From Candidatus Aenigmatarchaeota archaeon (GTDB lineage: Archaea; Aenigmatarchaeota; Aenigmatarchaeia; CG10238-14), in assembly GCA_030018415.1 (NCBI GenBank), contig JASEGC010000004.1:74470-107216 (forward strand): a DNA stretch of 32,747 nucleotides, written 5' to 3'. The notes below the pieces were generated by a model. The model ran no database searches, was not told the origin of the DNA, and worked only from the letters and a program-made list of their open reading frames with translations. This document shows positions 15,398 through 23,881 of this stretch, piece by piece; the stretch's first letter is position 1, and each line of letters opens with the position of its first letter. A program made the translations under genes and the position numbers.

Positions 15398-16672
15398 TCA
15401 ACAACAGAACAACTCCTTTGGAATTTTTCCCTCTTTAACTTCCTCTCCGAATGGGTTGCCTATAGCTCTTATGTTTTCCATCATTCTTTCGTTCACACTT
15501 GTTTCAAGGCCTTTTTCGACAGATCTCTTCCTTAACTTCCTCATTAACTCTGGTATGTCAATCTCAAAAGGACAGTTTTCTTTGCATGCTTGGCAAGTTG
15601 TGCAGTAGTACAAGCCATTATCGAACGCTTTCTCTTCCCCTTCTTGTAATAATGTCATCCCTACCCCCCTTCCTCCGATGTAGTGAAAACCGTAATTATC
15701 TAATACCTGTCTGTAAACAGGACAGAAATATAGACACCCTCCACAGTTGATGCAGTAGAGCAGTTCTTTAAGACCATCCTCTATGATTTTTTTCCTTCCG
15801 TTATCGACAAGGATTAGATAAACTTCCTTTGCTCCATGCATTCCGAATATCAATTCTTTCTTGACGTCAGCTGTTTTGCTCGGTGAACCGATGACGTTGA
15901 TGTAGCTGGGCATGAAGACTCCGCTTCCCCATATACCAGATGTGTAGGATAAAGTAATCGCATCTTGCAAAGTAGGAACTATTTTATCGATGCCAGCGAA
16001 AATTATATGTTTTTCAGGAAGTCTTGAGACTAGGGAAATGTTACCCTCATTCTCGACTATAAAGATTGCACCATCAGCAGAAATAAAATTCGCTCCAGTT
16101 AGACCGATCTTAGCTTCTATTATTTTTTTTCTTAAGAACTCTTTAATCCAATTAGTGATTTCTTCAGTATCTTCTTTGAGTTTTACACCAAATTTTTCTT
16201 TTATTTTTTGAGTTATTTTTTCAATTGGGATATGTAAAGCGGGAGAGAGAGTGTGTGATGCTCTTTCATCAGTTATCTGAACTATGAAGTCACCACAATC
16301 AGTTTCCCACAATTTGTTTCTTTTTTTCAAAATTTCTAATAAGCCGATTTCTTTGATTGTGTTTGATTTTGATTTAACTATGAGTTCATTTTTAGGAATT
16401 AATCTTAAAGCTATTTCACATGCTTCCTTTGCATCTTTGGCTTCAAAAACTTTTATTTTTTGTTTTTCAAGATTTTCTATCGCTTTCTTCTTTAAACTTT
16501 CTAGATTTACAATGGAAAATTCTTTAATTTTTTTTACTTTTTCTTTCAGTTCTTCTTCGTTGATTCCTCTGAGAGCCTCATCTCTATTCTTCATATAGTT
16601 GGTAGAGGCTTGCTCCATCAACTCTTTTCCAAATTTTATTCTCTCCGATGCCAAAACTTTCTTTAAGTCCAT
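15398..16672 (-). CDS. LUD-domain protein with two 4Fe-4S clusters (LutB/LdhB-like)
   Basis: This 424-residue cytosolic protein joins an N-terminal LUD domain (about 60-290, with TGANFISADGAIFIVENEG) to a C-terminal ferredoxin-like domain. Its two cluster motifs are C307xxC310xxC313xxxC317 and C357xxC360xxC363xxxC367. LutB has this arrangement in bacterial lactate oxidation complexes with LutA and LutC. Here a LutA-like protein is in the operon but LutC is not. It ends with two cysteines. Transcription probably starts at the ATG, since TATATAAA-like DNA lies about 25 bases upstream, overlapping the palindrome at 16697-16713. The substrate is not certain to be lactate. Confidence 0.88.
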   Translation of the reverse strand: MDLKKVLASERIKFGKELMEQASTNYMKNRDEALRGINEEELKEKVKKIKEFSIVNLESLKKKAIENLEKQKIKVFEAKDAKEACEIALRLIPKNELIVKSKSNTIKEIGLLEILKKRNKLWETDCGDFIVQITDERASHTLSPALHIPIEKITQKIKEKFGVKLKEDTEEITNWIKEFLRKKIIEAKIGLTGANFISADGAIFIVENEGNISLVSRLPEKHIIFAGIDKIVPTLQDAITLSYTSGIWGSGVFMPSYINVIGSPSKTADVKKELIFGMHGAKEVYLILVDNGRKKIIEDGLKELLYCINCGGCLYFCPVYRQVLDNYGFHYIGGRGVGMTLLQEGEEKAFDNGLYYCTTCQACKENCPFEIDIPELMRKLRKRSVEKGLETSVNERMMENIRAIGNPFGEEVKEGKIPKELFCC

Positions 16673-16696
16673 TTACTCACTATTTTGTTAAAGTTT

Positions 16697-16713
16697 ATAT
16701 GGTGAAACCATAT
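16697..16713. promoter_or_regulatory. Perfect palindrome, candidate operator between the LUD operon and its regulator
   Basis: ATATGGT-GAA-ACCATAT is an inverted repeat with 7-base arms and a 3-base centre. On the minus strand it overlaps the TATA-like ATATAAA (16700-16694), about 25 bases before the LUD-gene ATG. On the plus strand it touches the TATA box of the divergent regulator gene. A further GTGAAACCAT (16734-16743) sits at the regulator start. Binding here could repress both promoters. Confidence 0.6.
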
Positions 16714-16720
16714 TTAAATA
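16711..16720 (+). promoter_or_regulatory. TATA box of the membrane regulator gene
   Basis: TATTTAAATA lies 22 bases before the ATG at 16742, giving a leaderless or nearly leaderless transcript. It directly follows the palindrome at 16697-16713. Confidence 0.5.
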
Positions 16721-16741
16721 TTGGTTACAAAAAGTGAAACC

Positions 16742-17203
16742 ATGGGAATAAGCAGAAAAATCGCGATTAGTACTGTACTGATAGCAGGTTTTATATTCTT
16801 CGTTTCAGTTACGGCGCTATACGTGCAAACTCAGATTGCAGAGTTTGGTTTTTGTCCTATTCCAATACCGATACTCATTCCAACTTTTGCATCTCTAGGT
16901 ATCTTCGTCGGTTCTTCTGTTTATTACTTAATGTCGGTAAAAATAGAAGAAAGTAAGGAAAAACGGGTTGAGGTTGTTAATGCCATGCTCGATCTTTTAC
17001 GGGCAGATGAGAAAGAAACTATAAAGAAAATAATTGAAAACAAGGGTGAGATATCACAGAGTAAACTTTCCTCCTTCTTTGGTAAAGTCAAGACGTTTAG
17101 AGTGATTGAAGACTTGATGAGAAGAGACATCGTAGAGAAAGAGCCTTACGGAAAGACCAACAAGATTAAACTCAACGATAAATTCAAACAAGTTCTATGT
17201 TGA
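16742..17203 (+). CDS. Membrane-anchored winged-helix regulator
   Basis: This 153-residue protein has two N-terminal transmembrane segments (about 7-28 and 42-64), joined by a short outer loop with one cysteine, C38 (FGFCPIPIP). The cytosolic C-terminal part is a winged helix: DLLRADEKETIKKIIENKGE, then ISQSKLSSFFGKVKTFRVIEDL, with a wing ending in KPYGK-like residues. It resembles archaeal membrane-associated MarR-like regulators. The ATG at 16742 is preferred; a TTG at 16721 lies inside the TATA box. It is divergent from the redox operon and is the likely regulator of it, perhaps sensing the extracytoplasmic thiol state through C38. That sensing role is inference. Confidence 0.75.
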   Translation: MGISRKIAISTVLIAGFIFFVSVTALYVQTQIAEFGFCPIPIPILIPTFASLGIFVGSSVYYLMSVKIEESKEKRVEVVNAMLDLLRADEKETIKKIIENKGEISQSKLSSFFGKVKTFRVIEDLMRRDIVEKEPYGKTNKIKLNDKFKQVLC

Positions 17204-17204
17204 A

Positions 17205-19385
17205 TTAGACTAGTGGTATGCCAGTGATTTTAGAGACAGTTAAGTTAAGACTTCTTAAATCATTTCTATTCAGATCATGCGCATCTTTCTTTCCACAAGC
17301 TGCAGTAGCCATCTTAACTTCTTCTGTACATGCTTGCAGAAAATTAACAACTTTCCTAGAAGCGTCTTCAATATTTAATTTTTTTCTTAACCTTGGATCC
17401 TGACTTGTTATTCCCGCTGGACACCTCCCTAAATGACACTTTTGACAATAAACACAACCCATTGCTATGAGCATTGGAAATGCCATGAATGCTGCGTTAG
17501 CTCCTAGAGCCAAAGCTTTTGCAACATCACTTCCTTTGTTTAAGCCACCACCGATCAAAAGTTCTTGTTTTGCTTTTAATTCATCCAGGATTCTTCTTGC
17601 TTTAACTAAAGCTGCCAGAGTGGGAATACCAAAATCATCCAACATTACCCTTGGTGCTGCTGCTGTTCCACCTTCCATCCCATCTACTGCGATAACATCA
17701 GGATTGGCTTTGATCGCTAACTTAACATCGTTTTCAACATCTCCTGCACCAAGTTTTATTATGATCGGACCATCATTCAAACCTCTCAACCATTCTACTT
17801 TTTTCTTCAAATCTTGTATGTTTTTTATATCAGGATGATAGGGAAGAGAATGAATAGTTTGACCTACAGGAACTTTTCTTATTCTTGCGATTTCTTTTGT
17901 GACTTTATATCCTGGTAGTAACCCACCTTGCCCAGGTTTAGCTCCTTGCCCAATCTTTATCTCGATGGCATCTGCCTTTCTTATGTAATCTTCATCAACA
18001 CCAAACCTTCCAGTAGAATTTCCACACCAGACGGGCTTTCCGTTCCGTCTAACAAAAATAATATGGTTAGGAACTTCACAACAATAAACTTTACCAACGT
18101 AAGGAATTAAATTAAATTTAAATTTTGACATTCCAGTTATTTTACGGGAAAACCCCAAATTAACACGATAACCTTCTTTATCTCTTTTTATGTTTGCAGT
18201 ATAACCAAGCTTTAATGCAATTTCTTGAACGTCATCCGCTAATCTTTTACTTACAGTGTAATAATATTTTGGCTTTCCATTCCGTCTATTTCCATCGCCA
18301 TCTATTAGAGCCTCAAATATCTCATTTAGTAGATTTTTAGATAGTTCTTTAATTTCAGAAGGTATATATCTATATTGAGATTTTCCTAACTTCGAGAAAT
18401 AATGAAAAAGTTGTTTGTTAAAAATTCTAAAAACGACATTTCCCCTTCTATTAATTTCTGTATACTTAAATGGCAAAATATTAAGAACCCCTTTTATTTT
18501 CTTGTATACTTTGCTATCCTTATTTTGAGGTATTAATACCGAATAACTACCTTTATCACATCTACACCATCCTTCGGAAATATAATATCCTAAAAGTTTA
18601 AGAAACGGCTTCACTGGCAAAGATTTCACATTTTTTTTATAAGGAGTATATTTACCAAATTTTACAAGAGGTAATTTAAAAGAATTCTTATTTTTTCCGT
18701 TCCAAATAAAATCTTTTTTAAATTTTACCACAGATGTTCCGACCAAATTTTCAACAGTTTCTAATTCAAATTTTTCTTTCCAGGGTCTTTTTATGAATAG
18801 TTTATGGTTAGGTGTAACTAATAAATCGACCTGTTGTATTTTTATATGACAAAGGTTTCCAGAATAAGGAGACACTATAATTCTTTTGGGTTTTTGAAAT
18901 TCTAATTTAAATGTTTTTTGATTAAGTGTTGCTACCAAGTCACTTTTCTTTAAATCTTTAAAGAATTTCCAACCTCCTTTAGTCAAAATTTCGGTTTCTT
19001 CATCATAACAGTACTGTGCAATCAACAACCTTGCGTGCTTTCTCTCTTCTGGTAGCATACCACCCTCTCCAGTGTTGGTTGCAGTTCCAGCTATGGTGCT
19101 AGCTTTAGCCAGAGCGATCTTTGTTCTTTTATTCACTGCCCCAAAACTCATCGCTGCGATCATGATGGGCGTCTTCAATTCCATCGGCTTGTTACAATTT
19201 TTTCCTATGATAGTTTCTGCGGAGATATCTTCCCTGAAATAGTCTACCGGTCTTTTAGCAAGCTGAGCTGGTATGAAGACTAGACTGTCAAAACTTATAA
19301 CGCCTAACTTATTCGATCTTCCCCCAGAAACAGGAGGCTTACCAGTTAACGCCATTTCTCTTATGTAAATAGTCCATTCATTCAT
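17205..19385 (-). CDS. gltB: Glutamate synthase FMN/Fe-S domain protein, interrupted by an intein
   Basis: This 726-residue precursor is a 395-residue glutamate synthase-type flavoprotein plus a 331-residue intein (residues 126-456). The host has the FMN-barrel landmarks TPIMIAAMSFGAV, TNTGEGGML, KPGQGGLLPG, DGMEGGTAAAP and LIGGGLNKG. Near the C-terminus CVYCQKCHLGRCPAG supplies the Fe-S cluster cysteines. No glutaminase domain is present, as in other archaeal stand-alone versions, so ammonia or a separate amidotransferase would supply nitrogen; electrons may come from ferredoxin. After splicing, LIAQY joins STGRFGV, a conserved junction. It starts three bases after iorB stops and is the third gene of that operon. 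GTGA lies just before the ATG. Confidence 0.9.
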   Translation of the reverse strand: MNEWTIYIREMALTGKPPVSGGRSNKLGVISFDSLVFIPAQLAKRPVDYFREDISAETIIGKNCNKPMELKTPIMIAAMSFGAVNKRTKIALAKASTIAGTATNTGEGGMLPEERKHARLLIAQYCYDEETEILTKGGWKFFKDLKKSDLVATLNQKTFKLEFQKPKRIIVSPYSGNLCHIKIQQVDLLVTPNHKLFIKRPWKEKFELETVENLVGTSVVKFKKDFIWNGKNKNSFKLPLVKFGKYTPYKKNVKSLPVKPFLKLLGYYISEGWCRCDKGSYSVLIPQNKDSKVYKKIKGVLNILPFKYTEINRRGNVVFRIFNKQLFHYFSKLGKSQYRYIPSEIKELSKNLLNEIFEALIDGDGNRRNGKPKYYYTVSKRLADDVQEIALKLGYTANIKRDKEGYRVNLGFSRKITGMSKFKFNLIPYVGKVYCCEVPNHIIFVRRNGKPVWCGNSTGRFGVDEDYIRKADAIEIKIGQGAKPGQGGLLPGYKVTKEIARIRKVPVGQTIHSLPYHPDIKNIQDLKKKVEWLRGLNDGPIIIKLGAGDVENDVKLAIKANPDVIAVDGMEGGTAAAPRVMLDDFGIPTLAALVKARRILDELKAKQELLIGGGLNKGSDVAKALALGANAAFMAFPMLIAMGCVYCQKCHLGRCPAGITSQDPRLRKKLNIEDASRKVVNFLQACTEEVKMATAACGKKDAHDLNRNDLRSLNLTVSKITGIPLV
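18018..19010 (-). other. Intein with LAGLIDADG homing endonuclease in the glutamate synthase gene
   Basis: The 331-residue protein intron begins with Cys (CYDEETEILTKGGWKFF) and ends WCGN before a Ser at +1 of the C-extein. The splicing blocks are clear. Block B has LLVTPNHKLF with the TxxH motif. Block F and G read VPNHIIFVRRNGKPVW then CGN. The penultimate His is replaced by Gly. The centre holds a DOD endonuclease: block C LLGYYISEGW, block D-like YIPSEI and block E LIDGDGNRRNG, each with an acidic residue, so it may still be active. By eye the intein DNA is more AT-rich than its host, in keeping with recent acquisition. Confidence 0.92.
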
Positions 19386-19388
19386 TGT

Positions 19389-20000
19389 TCACGCCTTACT
19401 TGTAATCTTTAAGCTACATCCTAACTCAAAAATTTGTTTATTCACCTCTAAATACTTTCTTGGTACGGATTCTTCTATCGCTTCCATGACAAAATCTTTT
19501 TTCAAAGGAATCAAACCATTACCGACAGCATAACCAAGCATGAAGATGTTAGTTAAAACTATGTTACCGACTTCTCTCTTGACAATCTCAGATGCATTGA
19601 ACGATAATACTTTTGCTGAAAAACCTTTCAGAGTTTCGTCAATTTCTGTCAAGGACGGGTAGACTTCTTTAATGATAGGAACTGAGAGTGGAATTATGGA
19701 ATAGTTGTTCACAAGGAATACGGTTTCATTCTCTCTTGATCCATAGTAGCAACTCCTCAAAGCTTCCAAAGGTTCCAACGCAAAGATTAAGTGTGCTTCT
19801 CCTTGCATAACAAGAGGTGAATAGATCTTTTCACCAAATCTCACATGACACGATATAGGACCCCCTCTCTGAGCCAAGCCATGCAGTTCAGAAGTCTTAA
19901 CATCATAGCCCTGCTTTAGAGTAGCTTCAGCAATTATCCTCATTAAAGTTATAACTCCTTGTCCACCAACGCCAGCTATCACTATATTGAATTCTTTCAT
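19389..20000 (-). CDS. iorB: Indolepyruvate:ferredoxin oxidoreductase, beta subunit
   Basis: This is the small (203-residue) subunit of the enzyme that oxidatively decarboxylates aryl pyruvates to acyl-CoA with reduction of ferredoxin. The gamma-type domain signature VIAGVGGQGVITLMRIIAEA opens the protein, followed by ELHGLAQRGGPISCHVRFG and the LEPLEALR motif, all typical of IorB. The ATG at 20000 overlaps the TGA of iorA (ATGA). The stop is three bases before the glutamate synthase gene. Confidence 0.95.
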   Translation of the reverse strand: MKEFNIVIAGVGGQGVITLMRIIAEATLKQGYDVKTSELHGLAQRGGPISCHVRFGEKIYSPLVMQGEAHLIFALEPLEALRSCYYGSRENETVFLVNNYSIIPLSVPIIKEVYPSLTEIDETLKGFSAKVLSFNASEIVKREVGNIVLTNIFMLGYAVGNGLIPLKKDFVMEAIEESVPRKYLEVNKQIFELGCSLKITSKA

Positions 20001-21883
20001 TTCTTCTTCACCTTTCTTATCGCTTTATGTGGACAAACCTGTTTGCAAACACCACAACCAGTACAAAGATTCTTATCGATGTAAAAAACTCCATCTTTTT
20101 CGTAGACAGCAGGACATGCAAAGAAGAACAGACAAGTCCCGCATCTTTTACACTTATTCTGATTAATTTCATACTTATAGATCTTCTCATCAGCTCTTGA
20201 TTTTCTTCTCATCGTCAGCAATCTGCATTCTCTTTTCGCAACTATAACAGAAACTTCATCCTTCTCCAAGAATTTTCTTATGGTTTTGATCATTTTGTTA
20301 ACTTTGTAAGGGTCAACAACTTTCACATGTTTCACTTCACACGCCTTAACTATCTTCTCGATCTTGATTTCTTTACTTCTTTCGCTCATCCCAGTCTTGC
20401 CAACACCAGGATGAGGCTGATGTCCTGTCATCGCAGTTGTCCTATTATCCATGACTATTATCAGTGGTTTGGACTTGTTGAATACCGTGTTGATCAAGCC
20501 AGGAATGCCGGCATGGAAGAATGTCGAATCGCCTATGAAGGCAATAACTTTTTGGTCCGTGACCTTTTCTATCCCATGGATTACGCCCTCACTCGCCCCC
20601 ATAGAAAACACAAAGTCTTGAATGTAATATGGTGGGAAAATGCCTAAAACGTAGCAACCGATATCACCGCCGAATATCGTGTTCTTTCCAGCCGCAATCT
20701 TTGCTGCCCAGAATGTCGCTCTGTGTGGACAGCCAGGACACATCACGGCAAACCTTCTCGGTATTTTGACCTTCCTGTATTTTTTTAGATGAGTTGCAAA
20801 ACTGATACCGAGTTCTCTGCCAGTTATCCTCATCAAAGCTGATATAACTATTTCCTCATCATACTCTCCAACTTTGGGGAGAAAATCGTTCTTCTTTCCA
20901 TAAACTCTTAGGCTTGGGTTAACATTCTTTGCTAGAGCAAGGATCTCCTCTTCTAGGATCGGTTCTAACTCTTCAACCACAAGAACAGATTTAAACTTCT
21001 TCATGAACTTCTTTATCTTTTCTTCGGGCAGAGGATACGTTAAACTCAATTTTAGAATGGGTAACTTTATGTTTAGATCGATCAAAGCTTCCATCACGTA
21101 ATTGAAAGAAACACCAGAAGTTATTATCCCTAACTTACTCTTTACATTCTCATTGACGATATAATTCATCCTGGTCCTCTCTGAGATCTGTCTTATCTTT
21201 TCCATTTTTTCTAGGAGTTCTTCGTGCATCCTCATAGTGTTTGGTGGTATTATGTTGAATTTCTTCATATCCTTTTGAAAAAATCCTTTCGTTTTGCCGT
21301 ACATTAAATTGTCGAGTCGAACGACTCCTCTCTCATGACTTACTCTCGTGGTAGTCCTCAAGAAAACTGGTATCTTGAATTTTTCTGAGAGATCGAACGC
21401 AAACTTGACGAAATCTTTGCATTCCTGCGGATCAGAAGGCTCTAGCATCGGGATATGAGCCATCTTGGCATAGTATCTTGTATCTTGTTCACTCTGAGCA
21501 CTACTCCAACATCCAGGGTCGTCAGCGACTATGATAACCGTCCCTGCGTTCGGGCCTACATAGGCAAAAGGCATTAAGGAATCTGCAGCAACGTTAACTC
21601 CAAACTGTTTCATAGATACTATGGACCTAACACCAGAAAAAGAAGCGCCCATCGCAGCCTCTAAAGCCACTTTTTCATTCGTGCTGTACTCGAAATATAT
21701 CCCAACTTTTTTTGCTATAGCCGAAAAAGTATCGCCTACTTCTGATGCAGGCGTACCAGGATAAGTTGATGCAAAACCTATGCCAGATTCTAAAGCTCCT
21801 CTGACGATCGCCTCATTACCCAAAAGAATTACTTTTTTTCCTTTCTCATTGGAGAGTATACTACTCGATACCTCTTCTTCCAT
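19997..21883 (-). CDS. iorA: Indolepyruvate:ferredoxin oxidoreductase, alpha subunit
   Basis: This is the large cytosolic subunit (628 residues), oxygen-sensitive and thiamine-dependent. The order is an N-terminal pyrimidine-binding domain (TYPGTPASEVGD, YSTNEKVALEAA, MKQFGVNVAAD), a central domain, and a TPP-binding domain with CPGCPHR near 385 and GDSTFFHAGIPGLINTVFN near 452. Two C-terminal 4Fe-4S motifs follow, CKRCGTCLFFFACP and CTGCGVCKQVCP. The first is slightly stretched, as usual for IorA. The ATG at 21883 is preferred to the TTG just before it. It allows fermentation of aromatic amino acids after transamination. It heads the operon iorA-iorB-gltB; a TATA-like TATAAA lies about 40 bases upstream. 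Confidence 0.95.
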   Translation of the reverse strand: MEEEVSSSILSNEKGKKVILLGNEAIVRGALESGIGFASTYPGTPASEVGDTFSAIAKKVGIYFEYSTNEKVALEAAMGASFSGVRSIVSMKQFGVNVAADSLMPFAYVGPNAGTVIIVADDPGCWSSAQSEQDTRYYAKMAHIPMLEPSDPQECKDFVKFAFDLSEKFKIPVFLRTTTRVSHERGVVRLDNLMYGKTKGFFQKDMKKFNIIPPNTMRMHEELLEKMEKIRQISERTRMNYIVNENVKSKLGIITSGVSFNYVMEALIDLNIKLPILKLSLTYPLPEEKIKKFMKKFKSVLVVEELEPILEEEILALAKNVNPSLRVYGKKNDFLPKVGEYDEEIVISALMRITGRELGISFATHLKKYRKVKIPRRFAVMCPGCPHRATFWAAKIAAGKNTIFGGDIGCYVLGIFPPYYIQDFVFSMGASEGVIHGIEKVTDQKVIAFIGDSTFFHAGIPGLINTVFNKSKPLIIVMDNRTTAMTGHQPHPGVGKTGMSERSKEIKIEKIVKACEVKHVKVVDPYKVNKMIKTIRKFLEKDEVSVIVAKRECRLLTMRRKSRADEKIYKYEINQNKCKRCGTCLFFFACPAVYEKDGVFYIDKNLCTGCGVCKQVCPHKAIRKVKKK

Positions 21884-22021
21884 CAATTAATTATTCTCAT
21901 CTTGAAGTTTATTTTTTACCTTTATAGAGAATTTTCTTCTATCTCTTCGAAATTAAATTATTGATTACAATTATAGGGAAAAACTGATTTTTTAATTTTC
22001 CTTATGGCAATAAGATTAACA

Positions 22022-22030
22022 TTTATATAA
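22022..22030 (+). promoter_or_regulatory. TATA box and ribosome binding site of nrdD
   Basis: TTTATATAA is 36-44 bases before the nrdD ATG, so transcription should start near 22050. This leaves a short leader containing GGTG (22056-22059) six bases before the start codon. Confidence 0.5.
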
Positions 22031-22065
22031 AAAATCACATTAAAGTATTAGTCTTGGTGTAAAAA

Positions 22066-23850
22066 ATGAAGAAAAAATCTGAATTTAAATGGATCAATGC
22101 TGAGAAATCAGTAAAGGATTACATAGACAAAGCAGTATGGCAGATAAAAGAAAACGCCAACCTAGATTATTCTTTTTCTTCAGTATTCTTTAGACTTGCG
22201 GGTGATTCAGTCTCTAGGTTTGTTCTCTCGAAAGTCTATCCAAAAGAAATTTCTAGGGCTCACTTGGAAGGAGATTTTCACATCCATAATCTATACATGG
22301 GTTTGGTTGGATACTGTGCAGGTTGGTCTATAAAAGACATTTTAACAGATGGGTTCAATGGTGTACCTGGGAAGATAGAATCTTCACCGCCTAAGCATCT
22401 ATCGACAGCTCTTTCACAATTGTCGAACTTCATCGGTACACTTCAGAATGAATGGGCTGGTGCCCAAGCTTTTAACTCTCTTGATACATTTCTTGCACCT
22501 TTTGTTAGAAAGGATAAACTGGACTACAAACAAGTGAAACAAGAAATACAACAATTCATCTACAACTTGAACATATCTTCCAGATGGGGGGGACAGACGC
22601 CTTTTACGAACGTGACTTTTGACATAAAGGTTCCTGAAGACCTGAAGAATGAGTTCGTGATATTGGATGGAAAATTACAGACAGATACTTACTCAGATTA
22701 TCAGGAAGAAATGAACGTGATCAATAAAGCCTTCATGGAGGTTATGCTAAACGGCGACATGCATCAGAGGATATTCACTTTTCCTATCCCAACTTATAGC
22801 ATTACAAAAGATTTTGACTGGGATTCTGATGTCGCGAGCGCATTGTTCAAGATGACTGCCAAATATGGCATACCATATTTTCAGAATTTCATCAAGAGTG
22901 ATTTAGACCCAAAACATATCAGGGCGATGTGTTGTCGACTTTTGCTCGACTTAAGACAGTTCTACCGTAGAGTAGGAGGTTTCTTTGGTTATGCTGACAA
23001 GACTGGTTCTGTTGGTGTCGTTACGATAAACATGCCGAGGATTGGTTATTTATCGAAGGATGAAGATAAGTTCTTCGAAAGATTAGAAGGTTTAATGGAA
23101 TTAGCTAAAAAAAGCTTAGAGATAAAGAGAAAAATCGTTTCAGAGAACATAGACAAGGGTTTATTACCTTTTACTAAGAGATATCTAGGTCGCTTAAGAT
23201 GGCATTTCTCGACTATCGGTCTAGTCGGAATGAATGAAGCATGCTTGAACTTCCTTGGGAGAGGCATAGCAACAAAAGAAGGAAAGGAATTTGCGATAAA
23301 GACTTTGAAGTTCATGAGGGATAAAGTTCTAGAATTTCAGAAAGATACTGGCAACATTTACAATCTTGAAGCAACGCCAGCTGAAGGGACTGCTTATGAC
23401 TTAGCAAGAATCGATAAGAAAAAATACCCAAAGATAATTACTGCTGGGAAAAGAGTTCCTTATTACACAAATTCGACTTTTCTTCCAGTCGACTACACTG
23501 ACGATATTTTCGAGGTATTGAAACATCAAGAAGATTTGCAGGTTCTTTACACTGGAGGAACGATATTTCATGCCTTTATTGGAGAGAGGATAGATGATCC
23601 TGAAACATGCAAAATTCTTGTCAAGAGGATAGCTGATAATTTCAGGATTCCATATTTTACCATAACTCCTACTTTCAGTATATGTATAGATCATGGTTAC
23701 ATCGTCGGAGAACTTTTCAACTGCCCTCGATGTAAAAAGCTCACTGAGGTCTACTCTAGGATAGTTGGATATTACAGACCTGTACAGAGCTGGAATGAAG
23801 GGAAGAGAGAAGAATTCAGGCAAAGGTTAGAATATAAAGTGAGTCACTAA
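22066..23850 (+). CDS. nrdD: Anaerobic (class III) ribonucleoside-triphosphate reductase
   Basis: This glycyl-radical enzyme makes deoxyribonucleotides without oxygen. It is 594 residues and lacks the N-terminal ATP-cone found in many NrdD proteins; the catalytic barrel begins almost at once (FRLAGDSVSRF, HLEGDFHIHNL). Catalytic cysteines fit C84 in GYCAGW and C289 or C290 in RAMCCRL. The C-terminal zinc site reads SICIDHGYIVGELFNCPRC, a Cys-x-x-His variant followed by CxxC. The radical glycine is G568 in SRIVGYYRP. The activating enzyme NrdG is not next door. The ATG follows GGTG by six bases. Confidence 0.95.
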   Translation: MKKKSEFKWINAEKSVKDYIDKAVWQIKENANLDYSFSSVFFRLAGDSVSRFVLSKVYPKEISRAHLEGDFHIHNLYMGLVGYCAGWSIKDILTDGFNGVPGKIESSPPKHLSTALSQLSNFIGTLQNEWAGAQAFNSLDTFLAPFVRKDKLDYKQVKQEIQQFIYNLNISSRWGGQTPFTNVTFDIKVPEDLKNEFVILDGKLQTDTYSDYQEEMNVINKAFMEVMLNGDMHQRIFTFPIPTYSITKDFDWDSDVASALFKMTAKYGIPYFQNFIKSDLDPKHIRAMCCRLLLDLRQFYRRVGGFFGYADKTGSVGVVTINMPRIGYLSKDEDKFFERLEGLMELAKKSLEIKRKIVSENIDKGLLPFTKRYLGRLRWHFSTIGLVGMNEACLNFLGRGIATKEGKEFAIKTLKFMRDKVLEFQKDTGNIYNLEATPAEGTAYDLARIDKKKYPKIITAGKRVPYYTNSTFLPVDYTDDIFEVLKHQEDLQVLYTGGTIFHAFIGERIDDPETCKILVKRIADNFRIPYFTITPTFSICIDHGYIVGELFNCPRCKKLTEVYSRIVGYYRPVQSWNEGKREEFRQRLEYKVSH

Positions 23851-23881
23851 TATTTTTATCATCAGAGAAGAAATTTAAATC

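Noticed and set aside
21884-22065. Possible regulatory RNA between iorA and nrdD
   Set aside because: Only promoter elements for the two divergent genes can be recognised; no conserved structure or repeat was seen.
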